Below, one piece after another: positions 17,185 to 27,849 of a DNA stretch of 64,000 nucleotides. Below the pieces are notes generated by a model, which made no database searches, had not been told where the DNA came from, and worked only from the letters and a program-made list of their open reading frames with translations. The stretch spans positions 3,286,001 to 3,350,000 of the forward strand of contig NZ_CP015163.1 of assembly GCF_003312875.1 (NCBI RefSeq). Direction: 5' to 3'. The position numbers and the translations under genes were made by a program. The stretch comes from Amycolatopsis albispora. GTDB lineage: Bacteria > Actinomycetota > Actinomycetes > Mycobacteriales > Pseudonocardiaceae. Positions within the stretch are counted from its first letter, which is position 1. The number at the start of each line of letters is the position of its first letter.

Positions 17185-18480
17185 ATGCGTACCTTCGTCA
17201 AGCGCGTTCTCGCGGTGGTCGCCGTGCTGCTGGTCCCGGCCGCCGGGGCGACCGTCTCGGCGCTGTCCGCCTTCGACGCCCTCCACGCCCCCGGACCGGA
17301 GCGGGCCGTCCCGGCGGCGGCACCGCTGCGCCACGACCCCGCCAAGCCCACCGCCGTGGTCGTGGTCGGCGACCGCGGTGCGGTGGTCTCGGATGTCCTT
17401 GCCCCGTACGAAATCTTCGCCGCCACCGGCAAGTTCAACGTCTACACCGCGGCCTCGCAGCGCCGCCCGGTGCCGTTGACCGGCGGCCTGGACCTCGTCC
17501 CCGACCTGACGTTCACCGAACTCGCCGCCCGGACGCCCGTCGCCGACCTGGTCGTGGTGCCCGCGTTGCCCGACGTCGGCGAGCCCAGCACGGCACCGGT
17601 CACGGATTGGCTGCGCACGCAGGCCGCGGGCGGCGCGCACCTGCTGAGCGTGTGCAACGGCTCGGGTGTGCTCGCTTCGGCCGGCCTGCTCGACGGGCGG
17701 TCCGCCACCGCGCACTGGCTGCGGATCGGGGAGTTCGAAGGCGTCTACCCCGCGGTGAACTGGGTGCGGGGACAGCGATTTGTCGACGACGGCGGCATCG
17801 TCTCCACGGCGGGCATCCTGTCCGGGATCGACGGCACGCTGCACGTGATCAAGCGCCTGGCCGGTCCCGAAGCGGCCGCGGCCGCCGCGTCGGCGGTCGG
17901 CTGGCGCCACGCCGATCCGCCGGTCACGCCGGAAGCCGGGATGCCGGACCCGGTCGCCATCATCAACGCCGGATTCACCTGGAACCCGCCGGAAATCGGC
18001 GTGGTGCTCACCGACGGCACCGGCGAGATCGAGCTGGCTTCGGTGTTCGACGTGCACGGCGGCCAGTCGCTGTCGGCACGCACGCTGGCGGTGACCGCCG
18101 ACGGCGGGCCGATGCGCTCGCGGCACGGCCTGACCTTCCTGCCGCGCGCGGATCTCGCCACCGCCGCGCCCCGGCTGGACCGCCTGCTCGTGCCCGGCTC
18201 CCGGGCCGTGGCCCCGGTTCCCGGCGGTCCGTCGCCCGAATACCCGCACCAGCAACCGGGTTTTGCCTTCGACGCCACCGTGCGCGACCTCGCGGGCACC
18301 ACCGATGTGGCGACCGCCCGCTGGACGGCGAAGGTGCTGGAGCTGCCCACCGGCGGCTTGGTCCTCGACGGCCCGGCCTGGCCGTGGACGCTCACCCTGC
18401 TGCCGGTGCTGCTGGTCGCGCTGGGCGTGGCGGCGGTGTGGGGGTTCCGGCGGTGGCGAACCGCCCACAGAGGACGGTGA
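17185..18480 (+). CDS. membrane-anchored DJ-1/PfpI-family protein
   Basis: The 431-residue protein starts with an N-terminal membrane/signal segment (8-28), followed by a DJ-1/PfpI (class I amidotransferase-like) domain: AVVVVGDRGAVVSDVLAPYEIF, and a nucleophile elbow LLSVCNGSGVLASAGLL with Cys, then ATAHW. A second, less conserved domain (270-390) and a C-terminal helix (LTLLPVLLVALGVAAVWGF) follow. The catalytic part is probably outside the membrane. A hydrolase, amidase or regulator role is possible. It ends where the convergent EamA gene ends. Confidence 0.82.
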   Translation: MRTFVKRVLAVVAVLLVPAAGATVSALSAFDALHAPGPERAVPAAAPLRHDPAKPTAVVVVGDRGAVVSDVLAPYEIFAATGKFNVYTAASQRRPVPLTGGLDLVPDLTFTELAARTPVADLVVVPALPDVGEPSTAPVTDWLRTQAAGGAHLLSVCNGSGVLASAGLLDGRSATAHWLRIGEFEGVYPAVNWVRGQRFVDDGGIVSTAGILSGIDGTLHVIKRLAGPEAAAAAASAVGWRHADPPVTPEAGMPDPVAIINAGFTWNPPEIGVVLTDGTGEIELASVFDVHGGQSLSARTLAVTADGGPMRSRHGLTFLPRADLATAAPRLDRLLVPGSRAVAPVPGGPSPEYPHQQPGFAFDATVRDLAGTTDVATARWTAKVLELPTGGLVLDGPAWPWTLTLLPVLLVALGVAAVWGFRRWRTAHRGR

Positions 18481-19350
18481 TCAGCGTTCGTGCGGCAGCT
18501 GACCGGCCACCATCGCGGTCAGCGCCAGCGCGAACCCGGCGAGCTGGACCGGGCCGAGTTCCTGCCCGAGCACCAGTGCGCCGAGCAGCGCCGCGACCAT
18601 CGGCGACAGCAGGCCCAGCACGGCGACCGAGGTGACCGGCAGCAGGCCGATGCCGCGGAACCACAGCACGTAGGCCAGCAGCCCGCCGGCCAGGCCGAGC
18701 CAGAGGTACCCGGCGACGGCGGGCAGGTCGATCGACGGCGGCGCGCCCTCGGCGAGAAAGGTGACCGGCACCAGGAACACCCCGCCCGCGGTCAGCTGCC
18801 AGCCGGCGAAGGCGGTCGGGCCGGCGCCGGCGGGCCTGCCCCAGCGCTTGGTGAGCGTGACCCCCAGCGCCATCGCGAGCGCGCCGCCGAGCCCGGCGAG
18901 CACCCCGGCGGTGTCGAACCCGGCGGCCGGCCCGAGCACCACCAGCCCGACCCCGGCGACCCCCGCCAGTCCCCAGGCGAACCGCGCCACCGACGGGCGT
19001 TCGTGCAGCACCCCGACCGCCAGCACGGCGACCACCAGCGGCTGCCCTGCCCCCAGCGTCGCGGCGACCCCGCCGGGCAGGCGCTCGGCGGCGGTGAACA
19101 AGAGCGGGAAGAACAGGCCGATGTTGAGCACCCCGAGCACCGCCGCCCGCCACCACCACACCCCACGCGGCAGCACGCGGGTGACGGCCAGCGCGATCAG
19201 CCCGGCGGGCAGCGCGCGCATCAGGCCCGCGAACAGCGGGTGCCCGGCGGGCAGCAGCTCGGTGGTCACGACGTAGGTGGTGCCCCAAACGGCGGGTGCG
19301 AAGGCGGTCAGCGCGGTCCGGGTCAGCGTGCCGGAAGTCAGGGTGGTCAC
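18481..19350 (-). CDS. EamA/DMT-family transporter
   Basis: The protein is about 289 residues with ten hydrophobic helices in two EamA repeats (AFAPAVWGTTYVVTTELLP at the start, YLWLGLAGGLLAYVLWFRGI later). Such proteins export metabolites or amino acids across the cytoplasmic membrane. GTG 19350 is chosen because the fold begins there; the frame stays open to 19530 but across the divergent lysR gene. The stop abuts the convergent DJ-1-like gene. The adjacent LysR protein is the probable regulator. Confidence 0.85.
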   Translation of the reverse strand: MTTLTSGTLTRTALTAFAPAVWGTTYVVTTELLPAGHPLFAGLMRALPAGLIALAVTRVLPRGVWWWRAAVLGVLNIGLFFPLLFTAAERLPGGVAATLGAGQPLVVAVLAVGVLHERPSVARFAWGLAGVAGVGLVVLGPAAGFDTAGVLAGLGGALAMALGVTLTKRWGRPAGAGPTAFAGWQLTAGGVFLVPVTFLAEGAPPSIDLPAVAGYLWLGLAGGLLAYVLWFRGIGLLPVTSVAVLGLLSPMVAALLGALVLGQELGPVQLAGFALALTAMVAGQLPHER

Positions 19351-19407
19351 CCGTTCAAGGTGGCTGACCTGCGTCCATGAGTCCAATACATGTTTGTCAC
19401 CACAATG

Positions 19408-19422
19408 ATCGTGCTGCACGAT
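19408..19422. promoter_or_regulatory. LysR-type operator palindrome
   Basis: ATCGTGCTGCACGAT is a perfect 15-bp palindrome and contains the T-N11-A pattern of LysR boxes. It sits 6 bases before the lysR GTG and between the divergent genes. Confidence 0.6.
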
Positions 19423-19428
19423 TGATTC

Positions 19429-20304
19429 GTGGAACTCCAGCACCTGCGGTACGTGCTCGCCGTCGCCGAAACGAACAGCTTCACCCGCGGCGCCGAGCGC
19501 TGCTTTGTCGCGCAGTCCGCGCTCAGCCACCAGATCGCCCGCCTGGAACGGGAACTGGGCGCGAAGCTGTTCGAGCGCACGAGCCGCCGGGTGCGGCTGA
19601 CCGCCGCCGGGGAGGCGTTCCTGCCCGCGGCACGGCAGTGCCTCGACGCCGCCGAGCGCGCCGTCGCCGAAGTCGCGGCGGCGGTCGGCGAGGTGCGCGG
19701 CAGGCTCACCGTCGGCGCCATCCCGACCGTGGCCGCGGTGGACATTCCGGTGGCACTACGCGAATTCCACCGCCGGTACCCGCTGGTGCGCGTCGGGCTG
19801 CGATCCGGCGCCAGCGAGGAACTGGTCGACGCGGTGAAGCAGGGCAGCCTCGAAGTCGCCTTCCTCGGGCTGCCGACCACCGCGCGGCCGCACGGGGTCA
19901 ACGCCCGCGAACTGGCCCGCGACCACCTCGTCGCGGTGACCGCACCGGACCACCCGCTGGCCGAACTGTCGCAAGTGGACCTCCGGCGGCTGACCGAAGA
20001 GACCTTTGTGGACTTCCCGGCCGGGACGGCTGGCCGGGCGCAGTCCGACGAAGCCTTCGCGGCGGCGGGTCTCGACCGCGAGGTGGCCTTCGAGGTGACC
20101 ACCGCGGATTTCATGGCCAAGCTCATCCGGCAGGGCCTCGGCGTGGCGATGCTCCCGTCGGCCTACACACCGCAGCTCACCGGCGTCGCGACCATCCCGG
20201 TGCTCGGCGCGCCCGGCCGCGTCGAATACCTGGTGTGGAGCCGGGCGGGGCTGAGCCCGGCCGCGACCGCCTTCCTGGACGCGCTCAGCAGCCACCCTGG
20301 ATGA
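19429..20304 (+). CDS. LysR-family regulator of the EamA gene
   Basis: The 291-residue protein has the N-terminal LysR HTH (MELQHLRYVLAVAETNSFTR, AERCFVAQSALSHQI, LFERTSRRVRLT) and a periplasmic-binding-type effector domain. It reads divergently from the EamA transporter, the usual layout for a regulator and target. Its last 20 bases overlap the convergent tetR gene. The start is GTG 19429, just after a palindromic operator. Confidence 0.92.
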   Translation: MELQHLRYVLAVAETNSFTRGAERCFVAQSALSHQIARLERELGAKLFERTSRRVRLTAAGEAFLPAARQCLDAAERAVAEVAAAVGEVRGRLTVGAIPTVAAVDIPVALREFHRRYPLVRVGLRSGASEELVDAVKQGSLEVAFLGLPTTARPHGVNARELARDHLVAVTAPDHPLAELSQVDLRRLTEETFVDFPAGTAGRAQSDEAFAAAGLDREVAFEVTTADFMAKLIRQGLGVAMLPSAYTPQLTGVATIPVLGAPGRVEYLVWSRAGLSPAATAFLDALSSHPG

Positions 20305-20893
20305 TCCCGGCGAGCTGTTCCGGCCGCAGCGGCGGCTCGGGCAGCGGATGCGCGGCTCCGGCACGCAGGCCGTCGCAGATCATCGCCAGGTGCCGCCGCC
20401 ACAGCTGGGGGCTGACCGCCGCGGTGGCCTCGATGGTCCTGGTGATCGACCAGACGACCAGCGCCAGGTCCTCGGTGGTGAAGTCCTCGCGCAGCACGCC
20501 TTCCCGCCGCGCGCGGGCGATCAGCTCGCACATCAGCTCGTAGCCGCGCCGCTGGTCCTCCCCCGGCTGCGGCAGCCCGCGCTCGGCCAGCTCGTTGAAC
20601 CCGCGATCCGCCGCCTGCAACAGGCAGAGCTGCTCCAGGAAGTGGGTGAACCCGGCCCACGCGTCGGGCATGGACAGGGCGTGCTCCGCGGTCAGCACCA
20701 CCGTCTGGGCCCGGTCGGCGAACACCGCCGCGCACAGGTCCGTCCTGGTCGGGAACCGGTTGTACAGCGTGCCGATGCTGACCCCGGCCCGGCGCGCGAC
20801 CTCCTCCAGCGCCACGTTCAGCCCGCGCTCGGCGAAGAGCGCGCGAGCCGACTCGATGAGCTTCTCGCGGTTGAGCTGGGCGTCCCGGCGCAT
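20285..20893 (-). CDS. TetR-family repressor
   Basis: The 202-residue protein has the TetR HTH: REKLIESARALFAERGLNV, EEVARRAGVSIGTLYNRFPTR, and a C-terminal helical ligand domain. It reads divergently from an SDR gene and two GTTGA-CCTCAA inverted repeats lie between them. It probably represses both genes; the ligand is unknown. Confidence 0.93.
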   Translation of the reverse strand: MRRDAQLNREKLIESARALFAERGLNVALEEVARRAGVSIGTLYNRFPTRTDLCAAVFADRAQTVVLTAEHALSMPDAWAGFTHFLEQLCLLQAADRGFNELAERGLPQPGEDQRRGYELMCELIARARREGVLREDFTTEDLALVVWSITRTIEATAAVSPQLWRRHLAMICDGLRAGAAHPLPEPPLRPEQLAGIIQGGC

Positions 20894-20908
20894 GCGCCCA
20901 GCCTAGCA

Positions 20909-20966
20909 AGTTGACGGCGGCCTCAAGTTAGCGGTAGCGTCGAAATAAGTTGAGGACGACCTCAAC
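20909..20966. promoter_or_regulatory. two TetR operators between tetR and SDR gene
   Basis: One site is GTTGAGG-ACGA-CCTCAAC (20949-20966), a perfect 7-bp inverted repeat ending at the ATG 20967. A second, imperfect copy (TTGACGGCGGCCTCAA, 20911-20926) lies nearer the tetR start. Two related repeats in a divergent TetR promoter are the expected layout for autoregulation. Confidence 0.7.
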
Positions 20967-20984
20967 ATGGACGATGGAGAGAAC

Positions 20985-21713
20985 ATGACGGATTCGTCAG
21001 GCAAGGTGCTGGTGGTGCTCGGTGCGGGACCGGGGCTCGGCATGTCGATGGCCCATCGGTTCGGCAAGGAAGGCTTCCGGGTGGCGCTCGTCTCCCGGAC
21101 CGATCGACGGCACGCGGACTACCGCGCGAGCCTCGCGGCGGCGGGGATCGAATCACGCACCTACACCGCCGACGTCACCGACGCGACGGAACTCAAGCGG
21201 GTGCTCGGCGAGATCACCGCCGACCTCGGCGGGTTCGACACCGTCTACTTCGGACCGGTGAGCCCGGACACGCTGTCGGTCATCCCGCTCACCGAAGCCG
21301 GCGCGCAGGACCTGATGGCGCCGATGCAGCACCTGCTCACCGCACCGGCCACGCTGGCCAGGGAGGTGGTGCCGGAGATGGTGGCACGCGGCGACGGCGC
21401 GCTGTTCTTCGGCGGCGGGCTCAGCGGCAAGATCCCCATGCCGTTGCTGGGCAACCTGGTGCCCGCCGCGGCCGCGCTGCGCATGTACGTGCTCACCCTC
21501 GCCGAGGCGCTGAAGGACACCGGCGTCTACGCGGCCACGCTCACCATAGGCGGGCTGATCGAGCGCGGCGACATCCACCGCGCCTTCGCGGCACGGGAGG
21601 ACTTCGCGGAGGGCGTCGGCACGCTCAACCCCGACGACATCGCCGACACCGCGTGGACGATGTACGTCGAGCGCGAGCGCACCGAAGCCGAATTCAACGC
21701 GCTCGCGGCCTGA
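20985..21713 (+). CDS. short-chain dehydrogenase/reductase-like protein
   Basis: The 242-residue protein starts at ATG 20985 (GGAGAG upstream; ATG 20967 is in frame but lies on the operator). The N-terminal VLVVLGAGPGLGMSMAHRF is a Rossmann NAD(P)-binding loop. The expected YxxxK pair is not evident: the usual catalytic region reads PLLGNLVPAAAALRMYVLTL, so it may be a non-catalytic or atypical SDR. It is divergent from, and probably repressed by, the TetR protein. Confidence 0.82.
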   Translation: MTDSSGKVLVVLGAGPGLGMSMAHRFGKEGFRVALVSRTDRRHADYRASLAAAGIESRTYTADVTDATELKRVLGEITADLGGFDTVYFGPVSPDTLSVIPLTEAGAQDLMAPMQHLLTAPATLAREVVPEMVARGDGALFFGGGLSGKIPMPLLGNLVPAAAALRMYVLTLAEALKDTGVYAATLTIGGLIERGDIHRAFAAREDFAEGVGTLNPDDIADTAWTMYVERERTEAEFNALAA

Positions 21714-21714
21714 G

Positions 21715-22148
21715 TCACTTCGGCAGTTTCACCACGGTGACGAAGAAGTCGTCGATCTGGCGGACTACCTCGACGAACCGCTCGAAGTCGACCGGCTTGG
21801 TGACGTAGGCGTTGGCGTGCAGGTCGTAGCTGCGCAGGATGTCCTCCTCGGCCTCGGAGGTGGTCAGCACCACCACCGGGATGCTGCGCAGCTCCGGCTC
21901 CGCCTTGATCTCGGCGAGCACCTCGCGGCCGTCCTTCTTCGGCAGGTTGAGGTCCAGCAGGATCAGCCCCGGCCGCGGCGCGTCGGGATAGGCGCCGTCG
22001 CGGCGCAGGAACTCCAGCGCTTCGACACCGTCGCTGACCACGTGCAGCGAGTTGCGGATCTTGTGGTGCTCGAACGCCTCCTGCGTCATCAGCACGTCAC
22101 CGGGGTCGTCCTCGACCAGCAGGATGTCGATCGGGGCCAGTGAATCGC

Positions 22149-22152
<4 letters not shown>
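21715..22152 (-). CDS. Rcp1-type single-domain response regulator
   Basis: The 145-residue protein is only a receiver domain: [19 protein letters not shown], phospho-Asp in [25 protein letters not shown] and Lys in AYVTKPVDF. The DP-GD after the acidic pair is typical of Rcp1/phytochrome-partner regulators without output domain. GTG 22152 overlaps the kinase stop (GTGA). It is last in an operon after a REC-phosphatase and a CHASE3 kinase, so it likely serves in a phosphorelay with them. Confidence 0.93.
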
Positions 22153-23719
<1,567 letters not shown>

Positions 23720-23723
<4 letters not shown>

Positions 23724-24937
23724 GACGCCTCCCGGTGGCCGAGCAGGACCACCGCCACGTCGTCGTCGAGCGGGCCGCCGTTGCGGTGCTCGACCTCGGC
23801 GATCAGGGCGTCGAGCACCTCGCCGGGTGCCTCCCGCCAGTCCGGCCGGTCGGCGAGCAGCGCCAGGAACAGCTCGGTCATGTTCTCCTGGCCGAGCAGC
23901 TCGCTGCCCTGCCCGCTGCGGCCCTCGAAGATGCCGTCGGTGCACAGCAGCAGGTCCCAGCCCGGTTCGAGGTCGATCTCGGCCGGGGCCCAGCCGGCGT
24001 CGGGCAGCACGCCCAGCGGCACGCCGAGGCGGTCCACCGGCAGCAGCCGCGTGCCGGTGCCGGTGAGCAGCAGGGGCGGCGGGTGCCCGGCCAGCCGCAT
24101 CCGCAGCGAGCGGCGGTCCGGGGCCACCGAGACCACGCACGCGGTGGCGAAGTGGTTGTGGATCCGCTCGTGCGTGAGCACCTGCTGCACGGTGGCCAGC
24201 ACCTGGTCCTGCGGCAGACCGGCGAGCACCAGCGACCGCCAGGCGATGCGCAGCGCGACACCCAGCGCCGCCTCGTCGGGGCCGTGACCGGAGACGTCGC
24301 CGATGATCACGTGCAGGGTGCCGTCGGCCGTTTCGACGGCGTCGTAGAAGTCGCCGCCGAGCAGCGCGCCGTCGCGGCCCGGCCGGTAGCGCGAGACCAG
24401 CGACAGCTCCTCCGACGCCAGCAGCGGGGTCGGCAGCAGGCCGCGTTCCAGCCGGGTGTACTCGCTGGCCAGCAGCTGCTGCTCGCGCAGCGACCGCTCG
24501 ACCTGCTCGGCCCGCTTGCGCTCCCAGGCGTACCGCAGCGCCTTGCTCAGCAGCGGGCCGTCGACCTGGCTCTTGACCAGGTAGTCCTGGGCGCCGGCGG
24601 CGACCGCGGCCTGGCCGGTGCGCTCGTCGGCGCGGCCGGTGAGCACCACCACCGCGGTGCCCGGCGCGGCCCGGCGCAGCCTGGCCACCGAATCGAGGCC
24701 CATCGCGTCGGGCAGCGCGAGGTCGAGCAGCACGCAGTCGGCGCGGATGGGCGCGGACAGCGCCTCGGCGAGCGTGCCGACCCGCCGCAGCGTGGTCGGC
24801 TCGAGCGCGTCGGAGAGCATCTCCTCGACCAGCAGCGCGTCCCCGTCGTCGTCCTCGACCAGCAACACGTGCAAGCGATACCCCGCCGACAGCCGCGGGA
24901 GTGGACCTGCCTTTTCAGGCGAGTGAGCCGGGCCCAT
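23720..24937 (-). CDS. receiver-domain SpoIIE/PP2C phosphatase
   Basis: The 405-residue protein starts at ATG 24937 (GGAGGG 3-8 bases upstream). A receiver domain (LLVEDDDGDALLVEEML, Asp in CVLLDLALPDAMG, LVKSQVD) is followed by a coiled linker (RSLREQQLLASEYTRLERGLLP) and a SpoIIE domain with metal ligands in GGDFYDAV, IGDVSGHG, LCTDGIFEG and DDDVAVVLL. RsbP/RsbU-like enzymes of this type dephosphorylate anti-anti-sigma factors. It heads the operon and diverges from an RsbW-like gene, suggesting a general-stress partner switch. Confidence 0.94.
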
Positions 24938-25141
24938 CCACCCTCCGAATCCGCCAAATCCACCCGTTGCCACCAACGCACGGCTCGTACCCGCACGGCC
25001 GTCTGAGGAAGGCTACACACCACCCCGCCGCGACCCGCGCAAGCTCGCCACCGCGTGCCGTCCGCGGACCCGCCGCGGCGGGGAGGTTTAGGCTGGGGTA
25101 TCCAGACATCGGTTCGTTCGATCGGAGGAAGGGCCGCGACC

Positions 25142-25594
25142 GTGGTGGACCAGGATCCGGGCGAGCACGCACTGGATCTCTCCGGCGACCCCGCCGAACT
25201 CGTCCGCGTCCGGCGCTGGGCCCGTACCGTGCTGGCCGGACTCGAGCCCGCCCTGCTCGGCGACGTCGTCGGCGCGCTCGACGAACTGGCTTCCAACGCG
25301 ATCCGGCACGGCTCTGCACCCCGCCGCGTGCTCCTGCGGCGGTCTCCGGAACTGCTGCGGATCGAGGTCAGCGACAGCTCGCCCGCCCCCGCCGCGTACC
25401 GGGCGCCGGGCAACGACGGCGGCCGCGGGCTGCGCATGGTCGACGCCTACGCCACCTCCTGGGGGCAGGCCGCCCATGAAGGCGGGAAGACGGTCTGGGC
25501 CGAGGTCACCCTCTCCCCGGTGGACGCGGTCGTGCTGAAAACCGACGTGACCGGCCGCGAAGTGGCAGGCGGCGAAGCGGTCACCCCCGGCTGA
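25142..25594 (+). CDS. RsbW-like ATP-binding regulatory protein
   Basis: The 150-residue protein has a HATPase_c_2 fold: VGALDELASNAIRHGSAP (N box), IEVSDSSPAPAAYR and DGGRGLRMVDAYATSWG (G box). It resembles anti-sigma/serine kinase proteins that hold sigma factors in partner switches. GGAGGAAGG lies 11 bases before GTG 25142. It diverges from the SpoIIE phosphatase operon, consistent with a shared pathway. No anti-sigma antagonist gene is adjacent. Confidence 0.88.
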   Translation: MVDQDPGEHALDLSGDPAELVRVRRWARTVLAGLEPALLGDVVGALDELASNAIRHGSAPRRVLLRRSPELLRIEVSDSSPAPAAYRAPGNDGGRGLRMVDAYATSWGQAAHEGGKTVWAEVTLSPVDAVVLKTDVTGREVAGGEAVTPG

Positions 25595-25712
25595 TCGTCC
25601 CGTCGTCCGATGTAGACAGTCCTGGCCGCCGTGACCGGCGCCACAGAATCCACCCGTGACGTTTCCCCGCTCCTCGTGTCCTTCCACCGACGCCACCAAC
25701 GAGGAGGACAAG

Positions 25713-26168
25713 ATGGCTCAGCAGCAGGAGAAGCCGGCCCAGGAAGTCACCAAGCGGGCGGACAGCGCGCTGGTCACCAGCGAGGGCATCACCACGATCG
25801 CCGACACCGTGGTGCGGAAGGTGGCCGGGCTGGCCGCGAACGAGATCTCCGGGGTGCACGCGCTCGGCGGCGGCGCGGCGCGGGCGTTCAACGCCCTGCG
25901 CGAGCGCATCCCCGGCGCCACCGCGAGCGCCGGGCAGGGCGTCTCGGTGGAGGTCGGCGAGCGGCAGGCCGCGGTGGACCTGCAGCTCGAGGTCGAGTAC
26001 GGGGTGGCCATCGCGGACCTGTCCCGTGCCGTGCGCCGGAACGTGATCACCGCCGTGGAGCGGATGACCGGGCTGGAGGTCGTCGAGGTCAACATCACCG
26101 TGGCCGACGTGCACCTGCCCGACGAGGACGAAGGTGACGAGGTCGCCGACACCGGCCGCGTCCGCTGA
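25713..26168 (+). CDS. Asp23/Gls24-family envelope stress protein
   Basis: The 151-residue protein shows the Asp23 core: GITTIADTVVRKVAGLAANEISGVHAL, a Gly/Ala region, VDLQLEVEYGVAIADLSRAVRRNV and GLEVVEVNITVADVHL. In Firmicutes Asp23 is tethered to the membrane by AmaP and matters for cell envelope stress. ATG 25713 follows GAGGAGGA. It heads a five-gene cluster ending with an AmaP-like protein. Confidence 0.92.
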   Translation: MAQQQEKPAQEVTKRADSALVTSEGITTIADTVVRKVAGLAANEISGVHALGGGAARAFNALRERIPGATASAGQGVSVEVGERQAAVDLQLEVEYGVAIADLSRAVRRNVITAVERMTGLEVVEVNITVADVHLPDEDEGDEVADTGRVR

Positions 26169-26182
26169 GCGGGGAGCAGACC

Positions 26183-26359
26183 ATGAACGCCACTCGAATC
26201 GGCCTGCTCACCGGACTGGCGCTCGGCCTCGCGGCCGCGTTCGGCGGGTTCGGCGCCTTCCTGATCGTGCTCGTCCTGGGCGGGCTCGGCCTGCTCGTCG
26301 GCCGGTTCCTGGACGGCGAGCTGGACCTGTCCCAGCTGACCGGCCGCGACCGGGGGTGA
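26183..26359 (+). CDS. DUF2273-like small membrane protein
   Basis: The 58-residue protein starts at ATG 26183 (GGGGAGCAG upstream). It has two hydrophobic stretches (IGLLTGLALGLAAAFGGF and LIVLVLGGLGLLVGRFLDG). A small integral protein of this kind is a usual partner in Asp23/AmaP clusters. It sits between the two Asp23 genes. Confidence 0.85.
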   Translation: MNATRIGLLTGLALGLAAAFGGFGAFLIVLVLGGLGLLVGRFLDGELDLSQLTGRDRG

Positions 26360-26363
26360 GCAC

Positions 26364-26696
26364 ATGTCCGAACGCGGCACCCTCACCATCGAAGACCGGG
26401 TGATCGAGCGCATCGCCACGCGAGCGGTCACCGAACTGGACGGCCTCGGCGGCACCACGCGGCTGTTCGGGGACGACCAGGCCGCGAAGGTCAGCGCGCG
26501 GGTGACCGGGGAGACGGCGGCGCTGGACGTCCGGTTGTCCGTCGAATACCCGCTCTCGGTGGCGAGCACCACCGAGAGCGCCCGGCGGCACCTGCGGCAG
26601 CGCGTCGGCGAACTGGCCGGGCTGACGGTTTCGCGCGTGGACATCACGGTCACCGCGCTGCGGCCGCGTGCCGCGGAAACGCGGAGGGTCCGGTGA
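26364..26696 (+). CDS. second Asp23/Gls24-family protein
   Basis: The 110-residue protein has RVIERIATRAVTELDGLGG, VDVRL-type VRLSVEYPLSV and GLTVSRVDITVTAL, a shorter Asp23 fold. It starts 4 bases after the DUF2273 stop and its own stop overlaps the next start (GTGA). It probably forms a complex with the first Asp23 protein. Confidence 0.88.
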   Translation: MSERGTLTIEDRVIERIATRAVTELDGLGGTTRLFGDDQAAKVSARVTGETAALDVRLSVEYPLSVASTTESARRHLRQRVGELAGLTVSRVDITVTALRPRAAETRRVR

Positions 26697-27202
26697 AGCG
26701 CCGGCCCCGCCGCAGCACCCCGGCCACGCTGACCGCGCTGGTGCTGCTGGGCGGGTGCACCGTGGTCGCGGTGGCCGCCATCCAGTTGATCCTCGGGCAA
26801 CGGCCGTGGCTCGACTACGGCGTGCTGCACCGCATCCACTGGAACGAACTGCCGGTCGCCGTCAGCGGCGGCGTGTTGGTCCTGTCAGGACTGACGTTGG
26901 TGCTCGCCGCGGTCCTGCCCGGCAGGCTGACCATCCTGCCGTTGCGCGGCGAGACCGATTCCGGGGCCTCGCGGCGCAGCTACCGGTCCACCCTGCGGTC
27001 GGCGGCCGCGGGCGTGGATGGTGTGTCCCGCGCGAAACTCACCCTGCGACGGCGCCGGGTCGCCGCGAAGGTGCGCACCGAACGCACCAATCCCACCGGC
27101 CTGGCCGAGGCCGTGCGCGCGGCGATCGAGCAGCGCGTCGCCCAGATCGACCCGGCCGTCCAGCCGCGAATCTCCGTCAAAGTCGCCAGGCGCTCGAACT
27201 AG
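26693..27202 (+). CDS. DUF6286-type membrane protein
   Basis: The 169-residue protein has two N-terminal hydrophobic segments (TALVLLGGCTVVAVAAIQLIL and VLVLSGLTLVLAAVLPG) and a basic cytoplasmic C-terminal domain (AKLTLRRRRVAAKVRTERT, ISVKVARRS). It matches the pattern of DUF6286 proteins in actinobacterial Asp23 clusters. GTG 26693 overlaps the preceding stop, indicating coupling. Confidence 0.82.
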   Translation: MKRRPRRSTPATLTALVLLGGCTVVAVAAIQLILGQRPWLDYGVLHRIHWNELPVAVSGGVLVLSGLTLVLAAVLPGRLTILPLRGETDSGASRRSYRSTLRSAAAGVDGVSRAKLTLRRRRVAAKVRTERTNPTGLAEAVRAAIEQRVAQIDPAVQPRISVKVARRSN

Positions 27203-27223
27203 CCGCAGTCCCAGGAGGCCGCG

Positions 27224-27796
27224 ATGACCGCACTCAACCGTCCAGCGCGCCTGAACCGCAGCCTGCTCGGCGTGGTCGGCCTGGTCCTGCTCGCCGCCGG
27301 CGGGTTCGCGCTGGGCACCTACTCCGGCAGGCTCACCCTGCTCGACCGAACCGGCTCGCTGGTGCCGGGTACCGCGGCGCCGCCGACCTGGGCGCTCTAC
27401 GCCGCCACGGCGGCCGCGATCGTGGCCGGGCTGCTGGCCTTGCGCTGGCTGCTGGCCCAGCTGACGCGAAAGCCGAAAACCCACACCTGGCGGCTCGACA
27501 CCGATCCCGCGGCGGGCCGCACCGAACTCGCCGCCGGGACGGCGGTCGCACCCTTCGTGGACGAGGTCGGCGGCTATCCCGGCGTGGATTCCGCGTCAGC
27601 CACCCTGGCCGGGCCGCGGACCGCCCCGGCGCTCGCCGTGACCTTGCGCGTCCACCAGGACGGCGACCTCACCGCCATCCGGCAGCGCCTGGACACCGAG
27701 GGCCTGCCGCGCCTGCGCCAGGCACTGGACCTGACCACCCTGCCCGTCACCCTGGAATTCCGCTTCACCAGCACCCCGTCCGCCCGCATCCGCTGA
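27224..27796 (+). CDS. amaP: AmaP-like alkaline shock membrane protein
   Basis: The 190-residue protein has two membrane helices (LLGVVGLVLLAAGGFALGTY and LYAATAAAIVAGLLALRWLL) and a soluble C-terminal domain of about 105 residues ending in LEFRFTSTPSARIR. The two-helix hairpin plus Asp23-like tail is typical of AmaP, the membrane anchor for Asp23. AGGAGG precedes ATG 27224. Closing gene of the stress cluster. Confidence 0.83.
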   Translation: MTALNRPARLNRSLLGVVGLVLLAAGGFALGTYSGRLTLLDRTGSLVPGTAAPPTWALYAATAAAIVAGLLALRWLLAQLTRKPKTHTWRLDTDPAAGRTELAAGTAVAPFVDEVGGYPGVDSASATLAGPRTAPALAVTLRVHQDGDLTAIRQRLDTEGLPRLRQALDLTTLPVTLEFRFTSTPSARIR

Positions 27797-27849
27797 CTTC
27801 CCGCGCTTGACCAGCGGCTCGCTCCTTTCCTACCGTGGGTAAGGTGGCG

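Noticed and set aside
16710..18635. Long plus-strand open frame (641 codons) in the DJ-1 region.
   Set aside because: Out-of-frame shadow of two better-supported genes with clear motifs.
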